Source: Acidimicrobiales bacterium
GTDB lineage: Bacteria > Actinomycetota > Acidimicrobiia > Acidimicrobiales > Ilumatobacteraceae
Direction of reading: 5' to 3'
DNA length: 9,083 nucleotides
Assembly (NCBI GenBank): GCA_030830415.1
Contig: JAURNB010000118.1
Coordinates: 1 to 9,083 of the forward strand
Part shown: positions 1-6,199 of the stretch, one piece after another
Layout: every line of letters starts with the position of its first letter
Position numbering within the stretch: the first letter of the stretch is position 1
Made by a program: the position numbers and the translations under genes
Notes under the pieces: generated by a model
The model's input: the letters and a program-made list of their open reading frames with translations, nothing else
The model's database searches: none
What the model was told of the DNA's origin: nothing

Positions 1-2
1 AA

Positions 3-467
3 GTCGACAAAGTAGAACTCGTCTACACACGCTTTGTTTCTGCAGGTACTCAAGAAGTGGTCTTGCGTCCACTCGTACCACTGGGTGGCGATCTCACTGC
101 TGCACAAGCCAACGACCATGGCGCAGCCGAAGCTAGTGGCGACTATGAGTATGAACCAGATCCAGAGGGCATCCTCGACACTCTTTTGCCACGCTATGTA
201 GAAGCACGTGTGTATGCAGCCTTGTTGAACGCAGCTGCATCTGAACATGCGTTCCGTCAGCGCGCTATGAAATCGGCTACCGACAACGCTGAAGAACTCA
301 TTAAAAATCTCTCGCGCACAATGAACCGCGCGCGTCAAGACTCCATCACCACAGAAATCATGGAAATTGTGGGTGGAGCAGAAGCCTTATCATCTGGAGA
401 AGACGCAATTGTCATCTCCAGCGTGTTTGGAATGGAAAACCCTTTCGTATCGAGCGATCGAGTCTGA
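3..467 (+). CDS. atpG: ATP synthase F1 subunit gamma, C-terminal part (5' end outside window)
   Basis: This is the 3' half of the gene for the rotor shaft of F1Fo ATP synthase, which turns inside the alpha3beta3 hexamer and couples proton flow through Fo to ATP synthesis on the cytoplasmic face of the membrane. Reading from base 3 gives 154 residues. The stretch EPDPEGILDTLLPRYVEARV, then ATDNAEELI and RARQDSITTEIMEIVGGAEAL, follow the C-terminal half of E. coli gamma closely, including the final helix that enters the catalytic hexamer. E. coli gamma stops at the position of GGAEAL, whereas this protein continues for 25 more residues (bases 390-464). The stop TGA lies 15 bp before the beta start, and gene order gamma-beta-epsilon is the usual one. 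Identity is secure from sequence and context; only the function of the tail is unknown. Confidence 0.96.
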   Translation, partial: VDKVELVYTRFVSAGTQEVVLRPLVPLGGDLTAAQANDHGAAEASGDYEYEPDPEGILDTLLPRYVEARVYAALLNAAASEHAFRQRAMKSATDNAEELIKNLSRTMNRARQDSITTEIMEIVGGAEALSSGEDAIVISSVFGMENPFVSSDRV

Positions 468-469
468 GC

Positions 470-474
470 AGGAG
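470..474 (+). promoter_or_regulatory. Shine-Dalgarno site of atpD
   Basis: AGGAG lies in the 15-bp gap after atpG, 8 nt before the ATG at 483. It supports that ATG over the second one at 489. The same motif and spacing recur before atpC. Confidence 0.8.
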
Positions 475-482
475 AAACTGAC

Positions 483-1928
483 ATGACGATGACTGCAAAC
501 AACGCACCTACAGACCTTAAAGACGGTCGTGTGGTTGCCATCGCCGGCCCGGTGATCGACGTTGAGTTCCCTCGTGGCGCATTGCCCGAGTTGAACACAG
601 CGCTTGAATTCACCGTGCTCATCGAAGGCACCCCCAACGTCGTTTTGGCTGAAGTTGCACAGCAGCTAGGAAACAGCCGTGTTCGTGCCGTGTGCATGAA
701 GCCAACAGACGGTCTCACACGTGGCACACCAGTGCGCAACACCGGACGCGGCATCTCAGTGCCCGTTGGCGACAGCACACTTGGCCACGTATGGAACGTA
801 TGGGGCGACGTACTCGACGCTGATCCTAAAGATTTCGAAAACACCGAGCGTTGGGAAATTCACCGCCCCGCTCCTGCATTCGACACCCTTGAGCCTTCAA
901 AGCGCATGTTTGAAACAGGCATTAAGGTCATCGACCTTCTCACTCCATACCTCGCCGGTGGAAAAATCGGCTTGTTCGGTGGTGCTGGTGTAGGTAAGAC
1001 CGTTCTCATCACGGAAATGATCAACCGCGTTGCATCAAAGCACGGTGGTGTATCGGTGTTCGCCGGAGTAGGCGAGCGCACCCGGGAAGGAACCGGCCTC
1101 CGTTTGGAAATGGAAGAGTCGGGCGTGTTCGAAAAGGCAGCCTTAGTGTTCGGTCAAATGGACGAACCACCTGGCGTGCGCCTGCGCGTTGCTTTGTCGG
1201 CACTCACCATGGCCGAGTACTTCCGCGACGTGAAGAACCAAGACGTGTTGTTGTTCGTCGACAACATTTTCCGTTTCGTTCAGGCTGGTTCAGAAGTGTC
1301 AACACTTCTTGGCCGTATGCCTTCAGCTGTGGGCTACCAGCCAACACTCGCTGACGAAATGGGTCAGTTGCAAGAGCGCATTACCTCAACGCGTGGTCGT
1401 TCAATTACCTCGCTTCAGGCTGTATACGTTCCTGCCGACGACTACACCGACCCAGCTCCGTTCACCACGTTCACCTTCTTGGACGCAACAACGGAATTGT
1501 CACGTCAAATCGCTTCGTTGGGTATTTACCCAGCTGTAGACCCATTGGCTTCAACGTCATCTATTTTGACTCCAGAAACCGTTGGCGATCGTCACTACCA
1601 AGTTGCTCGTCGCGTGCAGGAAATCTTGCAGCGCTACAAGGAACTTCAAGACATCATCGCCATCCTTGGTCTCGACGAGTTGTCTGAAGAAGACCGCCAG
1701 ACCGTGTCACGTGCTCGCAAGGTGCAGCGCTTCTTGTCGCAGCCGTTCTATGTTGCTGAAGTCTTCACCGGCGTTCCTGGTGAATACGTTCCAGTTGCTG
1801 AAACGGTGGAAAGCTTTGAAGCACTCATCAACGGCGAACTCGACGAAGTGCCAGAACAGGCCTTCTTGAACGTGGGAAGCGTTGAGCAGGTGCTCGCGAA
1901 GGCGAAGACCTTGCAGGAGAATGCCTAA
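483..1928 (+). CDS. atpD: ATP synthase F1 subunit beta (catalytic)
   Basis: The 481-residue catalytic subunit makes ATP from ADP and phosphate (EC 7.1.2.2) in the alpha3beta3 hexamer. Visible landmarks are the P-loop GGAGVGKT (166-173), the GERTREG segment with catalytic Glu198 and Arg199, the Walker B strand ending at Asp260 (LLFVDNIFRF), adenine-pocket Tyr349, the alpha/beta-subunit signature PAVDPLASTS (350-359), and the DELSEED lever (398-404) that pushes against gamma. Length is normal for the family. The ATG at 483 has a good Shine-Dalgarno site; an ATG two codons later is possible. It sits between atpG and atpC, and its stop overlaps the atpC start as TAATG. One oddity is that the usual Asn-Asp after GERTREG reads Thr204-Gly205 here. 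Flanking residues and all catalytic motifs are intact, so the protein should be active. Confidence 0.98.
   Translation: MTMTANNAPTDLKDGRVVAIAGPVIDVEFPRGALPELNTALEFTVLIEGTPNVVLAEVAQQLGNSRVRAVCMKPTDGLTRGTPVRNTGRGISVPVGDSTLGHVWNVWGDVLDADPKDFENTERWEIHRPAPAFDTLEPSKRMFETGIKVIDLLTPYLAGGKIGLFGGAGVGKTVLITEMINRVASKHGGVSVFAGVGERTREGTGLRLEMEESGVFEKAALVFGQMDEPPGVRLRVALSALTMAEYFRDVKNQDVLLFVDNIFRFVQAGSEVSTLLGRMPSAVGYQPTLADEMGQLQERITSTRGRSITSLQAVYVPADDYTDPAPFTTFTFLDATTELSRQIASLGIYPAVDPLASTSSILTPETVGDRHYQVARRVQEILQRYKELQDIIAILGLDELSEEDRQTVSRARKVQRFLSQPFYVAEVFTGVPGEYVPVAETVESFEALINGELDEVPEQAFLNVGSVEQVLAKAKTLQENA
1915..1919 (+). promoter_or_regulatory. Shine-Dalgarno site of atpC inside the atpD 3' end
   Basis: AGGAG is embedded in the last codons of atpD, 8 nt before the atpC ATG at 1928. 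With the one-base TAATG stop/start overlap it indicates translational coupling of beta and epsilon. Confidence 0.75.
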
Positions 1929-2353
1929 TGTCTGAAGCCCCTGGCTTCCGTGTCGAAGTTGTTTCGCCAGAGCGCGTTGTGTTCTCTGGCGAAACAACAC
2001 AGATCATCACCCGCACCATTGGTGGGGGAGAAATTGCGTTCCTTCCCGGACACACATCATTCCTTGGTGCACTCACTGAAAACCACACACGCGTGTGGTT
2101 GAGCGATGGCACCATCATGAACCTTGCCATTCACGGCGGTTTCGTTGAAGTGTCCGACAACGTGGTCACTTTGCTCAGCGATGGTGCCGAACTCGGTAGC
2201 GAGATCGACATCGAGCGTGCACGTCGTGCCCTCGAGCGTGCTGAAGAACTGACGCGCACAGAAAACTCCACTGAAGTTGAGGCCAGTTTGCGTCGCGCGC
2301 ATGCTCGTCTTGCCGCCGCTGGTGGCCTTGCTGGCGCTAACGCCGGCCACTAA
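1928..2353 (+). CDS. atpC: ATP synthase F1 subunit epsilon
   Basis: The 141-residue epsilon subunit joins gamma to the c-ring and, through its mobile C-terminal helices, can inhibit ATP hydrolysis. The N-terminal beta-sandwich (about 6-88) shows FRVEVVSPERVVFSGE, a GxxxFLPGHTSFLGAL segment and a GGFVEVSDNVVTLLSD strand pair, all typical. The C-terminal two-helix domain (about 93-130) is present, so this is a full-length epsilon. At its start is IDIERA (93-98), which fits the I(L)DxxRA motif that binds ATP in Bacillus PS3 epsilon; Glu88, Asp94 and Arg97 match the spacing of the PS3 contacts as I remember them, with an Arg123/Arg127 pair in helix 2. A Gly/Ala-rich tail closes the protein. The start is fixed by the AGGAG at 1915 and the TAATG overlap. 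Confidence 0.95.
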   Translation: MSEAPGFRVEVVSPERVVFSGETTQIITRTIGGGEIAFLPGHTSFLGALTENHTRVWLSDGTIMNLAIHGGFVEVSDNVVTLLSDGAELGSEIDIERARRALERAEELTRTENSTEVEASLRRAHARLAAAGGLAGANAGH

Positions 2354-2356
2354 TTC

Positions 2357-3130
2357 ATGGCCCTGCCGTTTCAGCGAGCACTCATTACCGGTGCTTCTGC
2401 GGGTATTGGTGAAGAGTTTGTTCATCAACTCAGCCGTGCTGGTATTCCTTGCGTTCTCGTAGCGCGTCGCGGCGACCGTTTAGAGCAACTTGCTCAGCAA
2501 TACAGCACATGTGAAGTGCTCGTTGCCGACCTGCTGACTGCAGAGGGTATTGCTCGTGTTGCGCAACGCTTAGCCTCACCAACACTTCCAGTAGATCTCT
2601 TGGTGAACAATGCAGGCTTCGGGTCATCTGGAACTTTTCTTAATGTTCCCGTCGAGAACTCCATTGGTCAGATCGATTTGAATGTTCGTGCGGTCGTAGA
2701 ACTCTCGCATGCTGCGGTGCAGGCTTTTCAAGAGCGCAAGCGCGGGTATTTGCTCAACGTATCGAGCGTGGCAAGTTTCCAATCGGGCCCAGGTATGGCC
2801 GTGTACTCCGCAACGAAAGCTTTTGTGACGAGCTTCTCGGAAGCACTACATGAAGAACTACGCAAGACGCCTGTGCGTGTGAGCGCACTGTGCCCAGGTT
2901 TTGTACACACAGAGTTTCAAGAAGTGGCACAAACGGGTGCAGAAATTGATTCCATTCCCAAGTTCTTATGGCTCGATGTAGCTGACGTTGTGACTGAAGC
3001 GTTAGCCGGAATGGCTAAAGGTAAATCACTCATTGTTCCTGGTGCGCAATACAAGAGCATGCTCGTGTCGGTACGACTCATACCGCGTGTTGTGATGCGG
3101 CGTATTTCAGGAAAAATTGTCGGAATTTAA
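2357..3130 (+). CDS. Classical short-chain dehydrogenase/reductase, probably NADP-dependent
   Basis: This 257-residue cytoplasmic Rossmann-fold oxidoreductase resembles the DltE-like (COG0300) SDRs. Visible motifs are the cofactor loop TGASAGIG (11-18), Arg37-Arg38 after strand 2 (suggesting NADPH over NADH), NNAG (84-87), the structural Asn109, and the catalytic Ser137, Tyr150 and Lys154 (YSATK). The PG motif after strand 6 is at 180-181. The substrate cannot be read from sequence. The ATG lies 3 bp after the atpC stop with no Shine-Dalgarno site I can see, so it is probably translated by coupling and belongs to the atp transcript. Its TAA (3128-3130) overlaps the stop of the convergent kup gene. 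The basic C-terminus (RLIPRVVMRRISGKIVGI) is usual for this subgroup. The class call is firm; the biological role is unknown. Confidence 0.92.
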   Translation: MALPFQRALITGASAGIGEEFVHQLSRAGIPCVLVARRGDRLEQLAQQYSTCEVLVADLLTAEGIARVAQRLASPTLPVDLLVNNAGFGSSGTFLNVPVENSIGQIDLNVRAVVELSHAAVQAFQERKRGYLLNVSSVASFQSGPGMAVYSATKAFVTSFSEALHEELRKTPVRVSALCPGFVHTEFQEVAQTGAEIDSIPKFLWLDVADVVTEALAGMAKGKSLIVPGAQYKSMLVSVRLIPRVVMRRISGKIVGI

Positions 3131-3138
3131 ATTTCGAC
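3112..3138 (-). terminator. Candidate intrinsic terminator of kup at the shared stop codons
   Basis: Bases 3119-3138 form the imperfect palindrome GTCGGAATTTAAATTTCGAC, centred on TTAA. Read on the minus strand it gives an 8-position stem with one A-C mismatch and a UUAA loop, followed directly by AATTTTTC (3118 down to 3111), a U-tract in the right place to terminate kup. On the plus strand the stem pairs fully if one G-U is allowed, but no U-tract follows, so it would not be a standard terminator for the SDR transcript. The stem has only four G-C or C-G/A-T closing pairs before the mismatch, so it may be weak. Confidence 0.45.
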
Positions 3139-4968
3139 GCGTGACCCAACTTCAAACACACGCTCTGTAGGCAAGTTGAAAAAGCGGCTTGCACTGTCGG
3201 CGCCGCGATTCAAAAACACGAAGAGATGTTCTTGGAGTGGGTTCATGCCAGGTGCCTTACCCGCAATGATGGATTCATGACCAAGGAAATAGGTGACATC
3301 TTCGGGGTCGTAGTCAAGGCCAGGGTGAGTAATTGCTGCGAGCACCTTCGGAACATCGGGGTCTTCCATAAAGCCGAAAGACACTTCCACTTGGAAAACA
3401 CCCGGAGCAACTTTCTTCACTGAAGCGCGGTGTTCGGGTGACACGCGAGGTTCGTCGGCAGTATCTACAGCAACAATGAGGGTGGTGCTGTGCAGAACCT
3501 TGTTGTGCTTCAAGTTGTTCACCAGAGCTGGAGGAGCTTTGCCCAAGTCTTTGAACATGAACACGGCTGTTCCCGTGACACGTTTAATGCCCTCAGCTTC
3601 GTCGAGTACATCTTCAATGGGTCGTTCACCACGGTGAATACGAGCAGCCACCAAAATGCGGCCACGTCGCCAGGTTTGCATTTGCACCATCAAAATGGCG
3701 CCTACTGCTAACGCGAACCAACCGCCGTGAGGAATCTTGACGAGGTTGGCCCCAAGGAAACCCATTTCAATGACTACCAGCGGCACGCAGATGAGGAAAC
3801 CACGCGTGCGACTCCACTTCCAGCGGTCGGTAATGACGCGGAAAAAGATGAGCGTGGTGATGACCATTGTCATTGTGACGGCAATTCCATAAGCAGCAGC
3901 GAGGTTCGACGCAGTACGGAATCCAAGTACTAGGCCAATGCAGGCAATCATCAGAGCCCAGTTCACGAGCGGAACATAAATTTGCCCTGAATGACTTGAC
4001 GACGTGTGGCGAATTTGAATACGTGGCAAATAGTCGAGCTGCACAGCTTGAGCAGTGAGAGAGAACACGCCCGAGATGAGTGCTTGTGAGGCAATGATGG
4101 TTGCGCAGGTGGCAAGAATTACCAAAGGCAAAAGCAGTGGCTCTGGTGCCATACGGAAAAAGACGCTTTCAATTGCTTCAGGGTTTTGCAAGAGGAATGC
4201 ACCTTGGCCCCAGTAGTTCAACAAGAGCGCAGGCAAAACAACGGCATACCAACCCAGGGTGATGGGCTTACGGCCGAAGTGGCCCATGTCGGCGTACAAC
4301 GCTTCACCGCCAGTGACCACAAGGAAAATGGATCCGAGCGATAAAAACGCACGGCCAGTTTCGTGCGTGAAGTACTGCACTGCGTAATACGGGTTCACTG
4401 AAGCGATGATTCCCGGCTCTGACCACACTTTAGAAAGGCCCAACACAGCAAGCGTGAGGAACCAAATAATCATGATGGGTCCAAATACTTTGCCCACCGC
4501 GCCAGTGCCGCGACTCTGCACAAAAAAGAGGCCGAGCAAAATCACAACTGCAATGGGGATGACCCAACTGTCGAATGACGATGACACTTCCCCAAGGCCC
4601 TCAACGGCACTCAACACCGAAATAGCTGGTGTAATGATGCCGTCTCCGTAAAGCAATGCAGTACCGAAAACTCCGAGGCCTACAAGCAACCCAGCCTTTG
4701 CGGTTGTCGACCCGCGCTTTGGCATGACGAGTGCAGTGAGCGCCAAAATGCCGCCTTCACCGCGGTTGTCGGCGCGCATCACAAAAAAGAGGTACTTCAC
4801 AGAAATGATGATGACGAGTGCCCAAAATGCAAGTGAACACACGCCGTACACATTGATGTTGTCAACAAGCATGGTGTGCGACTTCTCGGTGAAGGTTTCT
4901 TTCAGTGCGTATAACGGGCTGGTGCCGATGTCGCCGTACACCACGCCAAGCGCACCAAGGGCAAGCAT
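3127..4968 (-). CDS. kup: KUP-family low-affinity potassium transporter (5' end probably frameshifted)
   Basis: This is a membrane protein of the KUP/HAK/KT family, thought to bring K+ in together with protons. The 613-residue reading opens directly in transmembrane helix 1 with ALGVVYGDIGTSPLYALKE (6-24), the family hallmark. YGDGIITPAISVLSAVEG (107-124), GGEALYADMGHFG (220-232), NYWGQGAFLL (251-260) and SQALISGVFSLTAQAVQL (294-311) are also characteristic. About twelve hydrophobic segments lie before residue 432, and a soluble C-terminal domain follows (about 433-613). ATG 4968 is the first possible start in this frame after an in-frame TGA at 5074-5076. It has no Shine-Dalgarno site and would omit the short cytoplasmic N-terminus seen in relatives. 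A plausible N-terminus lies upstream in another frame from GTG 5111; restoring one C near 5026-5029 would give 661 residues. The gene follows glpX and converges on the SDR gene. Confidence 0.93.
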   Translation of the reverse strand: MLALGALGVVYGDIGTSPLYALKETFTEKSHTMLVDNINVYGVCSLAFWALVIIISVKYLFFVMRADNRGEGGILALTALVMPKRGSTTAKAGLLVGLGVFGTALLYGDGIITPAISVLSAVEGLGEVSSSFDSWVIPIAVVILLGLFFVQSRGTGAVGKVFGPIMIIWFLTLAVLGLSKVWSEPGIIASVNPYYAVQYFTHETGRAFLSLGSIFLVVTGGEALYADMGHFGRKPITLGWYAVVLPALLLNYWGQGAFLLQNPEAIESVFFRMAPEPLLLPLVILATCATIIASQALISGVFSLTAQAVQLDYLPRIQIRHTSSSHSGQIYVPLVNWALMIACIGLVLGFRTASNLAAAYGIAVTMTMVITTLIFFRVITDRWKWSRTRGFLICVPLVVIEMGFLGANLVKIPHGGWFALAVGAILMVQMQTWRRGRILVAARIHRGERPIEDVLDEAEGIKRVTGTAVFMFKDLGKAPPALVNNLKHNKVLHSTTLIVAVDTADEPRVSPEHRASVKKVAPGVFQVEVSFGFMEDPDVPKVLAAITHPGLDYDPEDVTYFLGHESIIAGKAPGMNPLQEHLFVFLNRGADSASRFFNLPTERVFEVGSRVEI

Positions 4969-5024
4969 TCCGGTGCCGGCTTTGGAATGACCATGTTCAC
5001 CATGGGGTTCCGTCGCGTGTTGAG

Positions 5025-5111
5025 AGGGGAGGACGCTTTGGCAGCATTTTCTGCTGCAAGGCGTTTGGCAAAGTCAACTGACTCTGGCCCGGCTGTTTGG
5101 TCTGAACCCAC
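5025..5111 (-). other. Candidate out-of-frame N-terminus of kup
   Basis: From GTG 5111 this frame encodes 29 residues ending in AAENAAKASSP at base 5025, before running on into unlike-looking sequence. In the kup frame, the codons just downstream give SQHATEPHGEHGHSKAGTG and then the kup ATG. Adding one C to the CCCC run (plus-strand GGGG, 5026-5029) joins the two into a continuous hydrophilic N-terminus leading into transmembrane helix 1, as in other KUP proteins. GTG 5111 also has a TAGGGT box 8 nt upstream. Either the sequence has lost one base (a sequencing error or a real mutation), or this is merely a leader region. Confidence 0.5.
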
Positions 5112-5119
5112 GGCTATTT

Positions 5120-5125
5120 ACCCTA
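5120..5125 (-). promoter_or_regulatory. Candidate -10 box for kup
   Basis: TAGGGT on the minus strand lies 8 nt before GTG 5111, fitting a TANNNT -10 element of a leaderless transcript. I see no convincing -35. The 52-bp gap to glpX (5112-5163) otherwise holds only a small inverted repeat, GCCTA/TAGGC (5155-5159 and 5165-5169), at the glpX stop. Reading through from glpX is equally possible. Confidence 0.35.
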
Positions 5126-5163
5126 GTTGTTTACGCGCCAACTTGGGCACTTAAGCCTAAAAA

Positions 5164-6162
5164 CTAGGCGTAATCGACTGAAGCGTAAGTAGACAATTTG
5201 TCAAGGCGATGCTGAGCATCGATGAGTCGCACGGTTCCCGACAAGGAACGCATCACCAAACTCTGGGTGCGGGCCCCTCGTGAGTCGAAGCGTACGCCTC
5301 GGAGCAATTCGCCGTCGGTGACGCCAGTTGCTGCGAAGAAACAATTGTCGCCCTTCACTAGGTCATCGGAAGTGAGCACTTTGGACAGGTCGTATCCAGC
5401 TGCCAAAGCCGATTGGCGCTCTTCTTCATTGCGTGGCCACAAACGACCCTGAATTTCTCCACCCATGCACTTCAGCGCCGCTGCCGACACCACGCCTTCG
5501 GGGGTGCCGCCAATGCCAATGAGAAGGTCGACGCCAGCATCGGGCCACGATGTGGCGATTGCACCAAAAATGTCGCCATCGCTAATGAGTTTGATGCGTG
5601 CACCAGTGGAACGCACTTCTTCAATGAGCTCATTGTGGCGCGGGCGATCGAGAATCATCACAGTGAGGTCGCGTACCGATTCACCTTTTGCCTTGGCAAC
5701 CCATTTGATGTTCTGGGTAGCAGAAGCAGTGATATCGATATGACCAACAGCTTGTGGGCCCACGACAATTTTTTCCATGTACATGCATGGGCCCGGGTCG
5801 AACATGGTGTCGCGTTCTGAAACGGCAATCACCGAAAGTGCATTACCCATGCCGAGCGAAGTCAGTGTGGTGCCATCGATGGGGTCTACAGCAACGTCGG
5901 TGCGGGGTTGAGTGCCATCGCCAACGTTTTCTCCGTTGAAGAGCATTGGTGCTTCATCTTTTTCACCTTCACCAATCACAACAATGCCGTCCATAGGAAC
6001 GGTGGTGAGGACGGTACGCATGGCGTCGACGGCGGCAGCATCGGCCCCGTTCTTATCGCCACGACCCACCCAACGTGCAGCTGCGAGGGCTGCAGATTCG
6101 GTGACTCTGACGAGTTCCATGGCGAGGTTGCGTTCTGGCTTTTGCGGGCGTCGTTCGTTCAT
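5164..6162 (-). CDS. glpX: Fructose-1,6-bisphosphatase class II (GlpX type)
   Basis: This 332-residue metal-dependent phosphatase hydrolyses fructose 1,6-bisphosphate to fructose 6-phosphate (EC 3.1.3.11), the committed step of gluconeogenesis in the cytoplasm. Numbering from ATG 6162, the visible metal and substrate motifs are GRGDKN (33-38), IGEGEKDEAPML starting at 63, the Li-sensitive-phosphatase motif DPIDGT (93-98), SDGD (194-197) and GIGGTPEGV with Glu222. The RVTESAALAAARWVGRGDKN beginning and the total length match E. coli GlpX, so the gene is complete. A GTG at 6165 immediately precedes the ATG. I prefer the ATG because a TACGGT box sits 8 nt before it, whereas the GTG would be only 5 nt away. 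The gene diverges from the peptidase gene and is followed by kup in the same direction. Many actinobacteria rely on GlpX as their main FBPase. Confidence 0.96.
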   Translation of the reverse strand: MNERRPQKPERNLAMELVRVTESAALAAARWVGRGDKNGADAAAVDAMRTVLTTVPMDGIVVIGEGEKDEAPMLFNGENVGDGTQPRTDVAVDPIDGTTLTSLGMGNALSVIAVSERDTMFDPGPCMYMEKIVVGPQAVGHIDITASATQNIKWVAKAKGESVRDLTVMILDRPRHNELIEEVRSTGARIKLISDGDIFGAIATSWPDAGVDLLIGIGGTPEGVVSAAALKCMGGEIQGRLWPRNEEERQSALAAGYDLSKVLTSDDLVKGDNCFFAATGVTDGELLRGVRFDSRGARTQSLVMRSLSGTVRLIDAQHRLDKLSTYASVDYA

Positions 6163-6170
6163 CACCCCCT

Positions 6171-6176
6171 ACCGTA
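6171..6176 (-). promoter_or_regulatory. Candidate -10 box for glpX
   Basis: TACGGT on the minus strand lies 8 nt before ATG 6162. The bases between (AGGGGGTG) include a purine run that could act as a very close Shine-Dalgarno site, but the spacing fits a leaderless or near-leaderless start better. No clear -35 is visible. Confidence 0.4.
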
Positions 6177-6186
6177 GTGCCGGCGC

Positions 6187-6192
6187 TACCCT
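6187..6192 (+). promoter_or_regulatory. Candidate -10 box for the S9 peptidase gene
   Basis: TACCCT is followed by 7 nt (CGGGCTA) and then ATG 6200, which puts the transcription start at or next to the A of the start codon. There is no Shine-Dalgarno site before this ATG, which supports a leaderless mRNA. The box lies within the short gap shared with the divergent glpX promoter. Confidence 0.45.
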
Positions 6193-6199
6193 CGGGCTA

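Noticed and set aside
335..844. 169-codon minus-strand open frame opposite the atpG end and atpD start
   Set aside because: It spans two certain ATP synthase genes and their spacer, with a Ser/Thr/Pro-rich translation lacking any motif.
5112..5163. Potassium or c-di-AMP riboswitch before kup
   Set aside because: The gap is only 52 bp, far too short for a ydaO/kup-type riboswitch, and I see no matching structure.
5155..5169. GCCTA/TAGGC hairpin at the glpX stop as a terminator
   Set aside because: The stem is only 5 bp with a 5-nt loop and no T-run follows on the glpX strand, so termination between glpX and kup is not supported.
5912..6199. 96-codon upstream extension of the peptidase frame
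   Set aside because: It lies antisense to glpX, whose product is strongly conserved here. The Ser/Pro/Ala-rich translation has no peptidase features, and ATG 6200 has a fitting -10 box.
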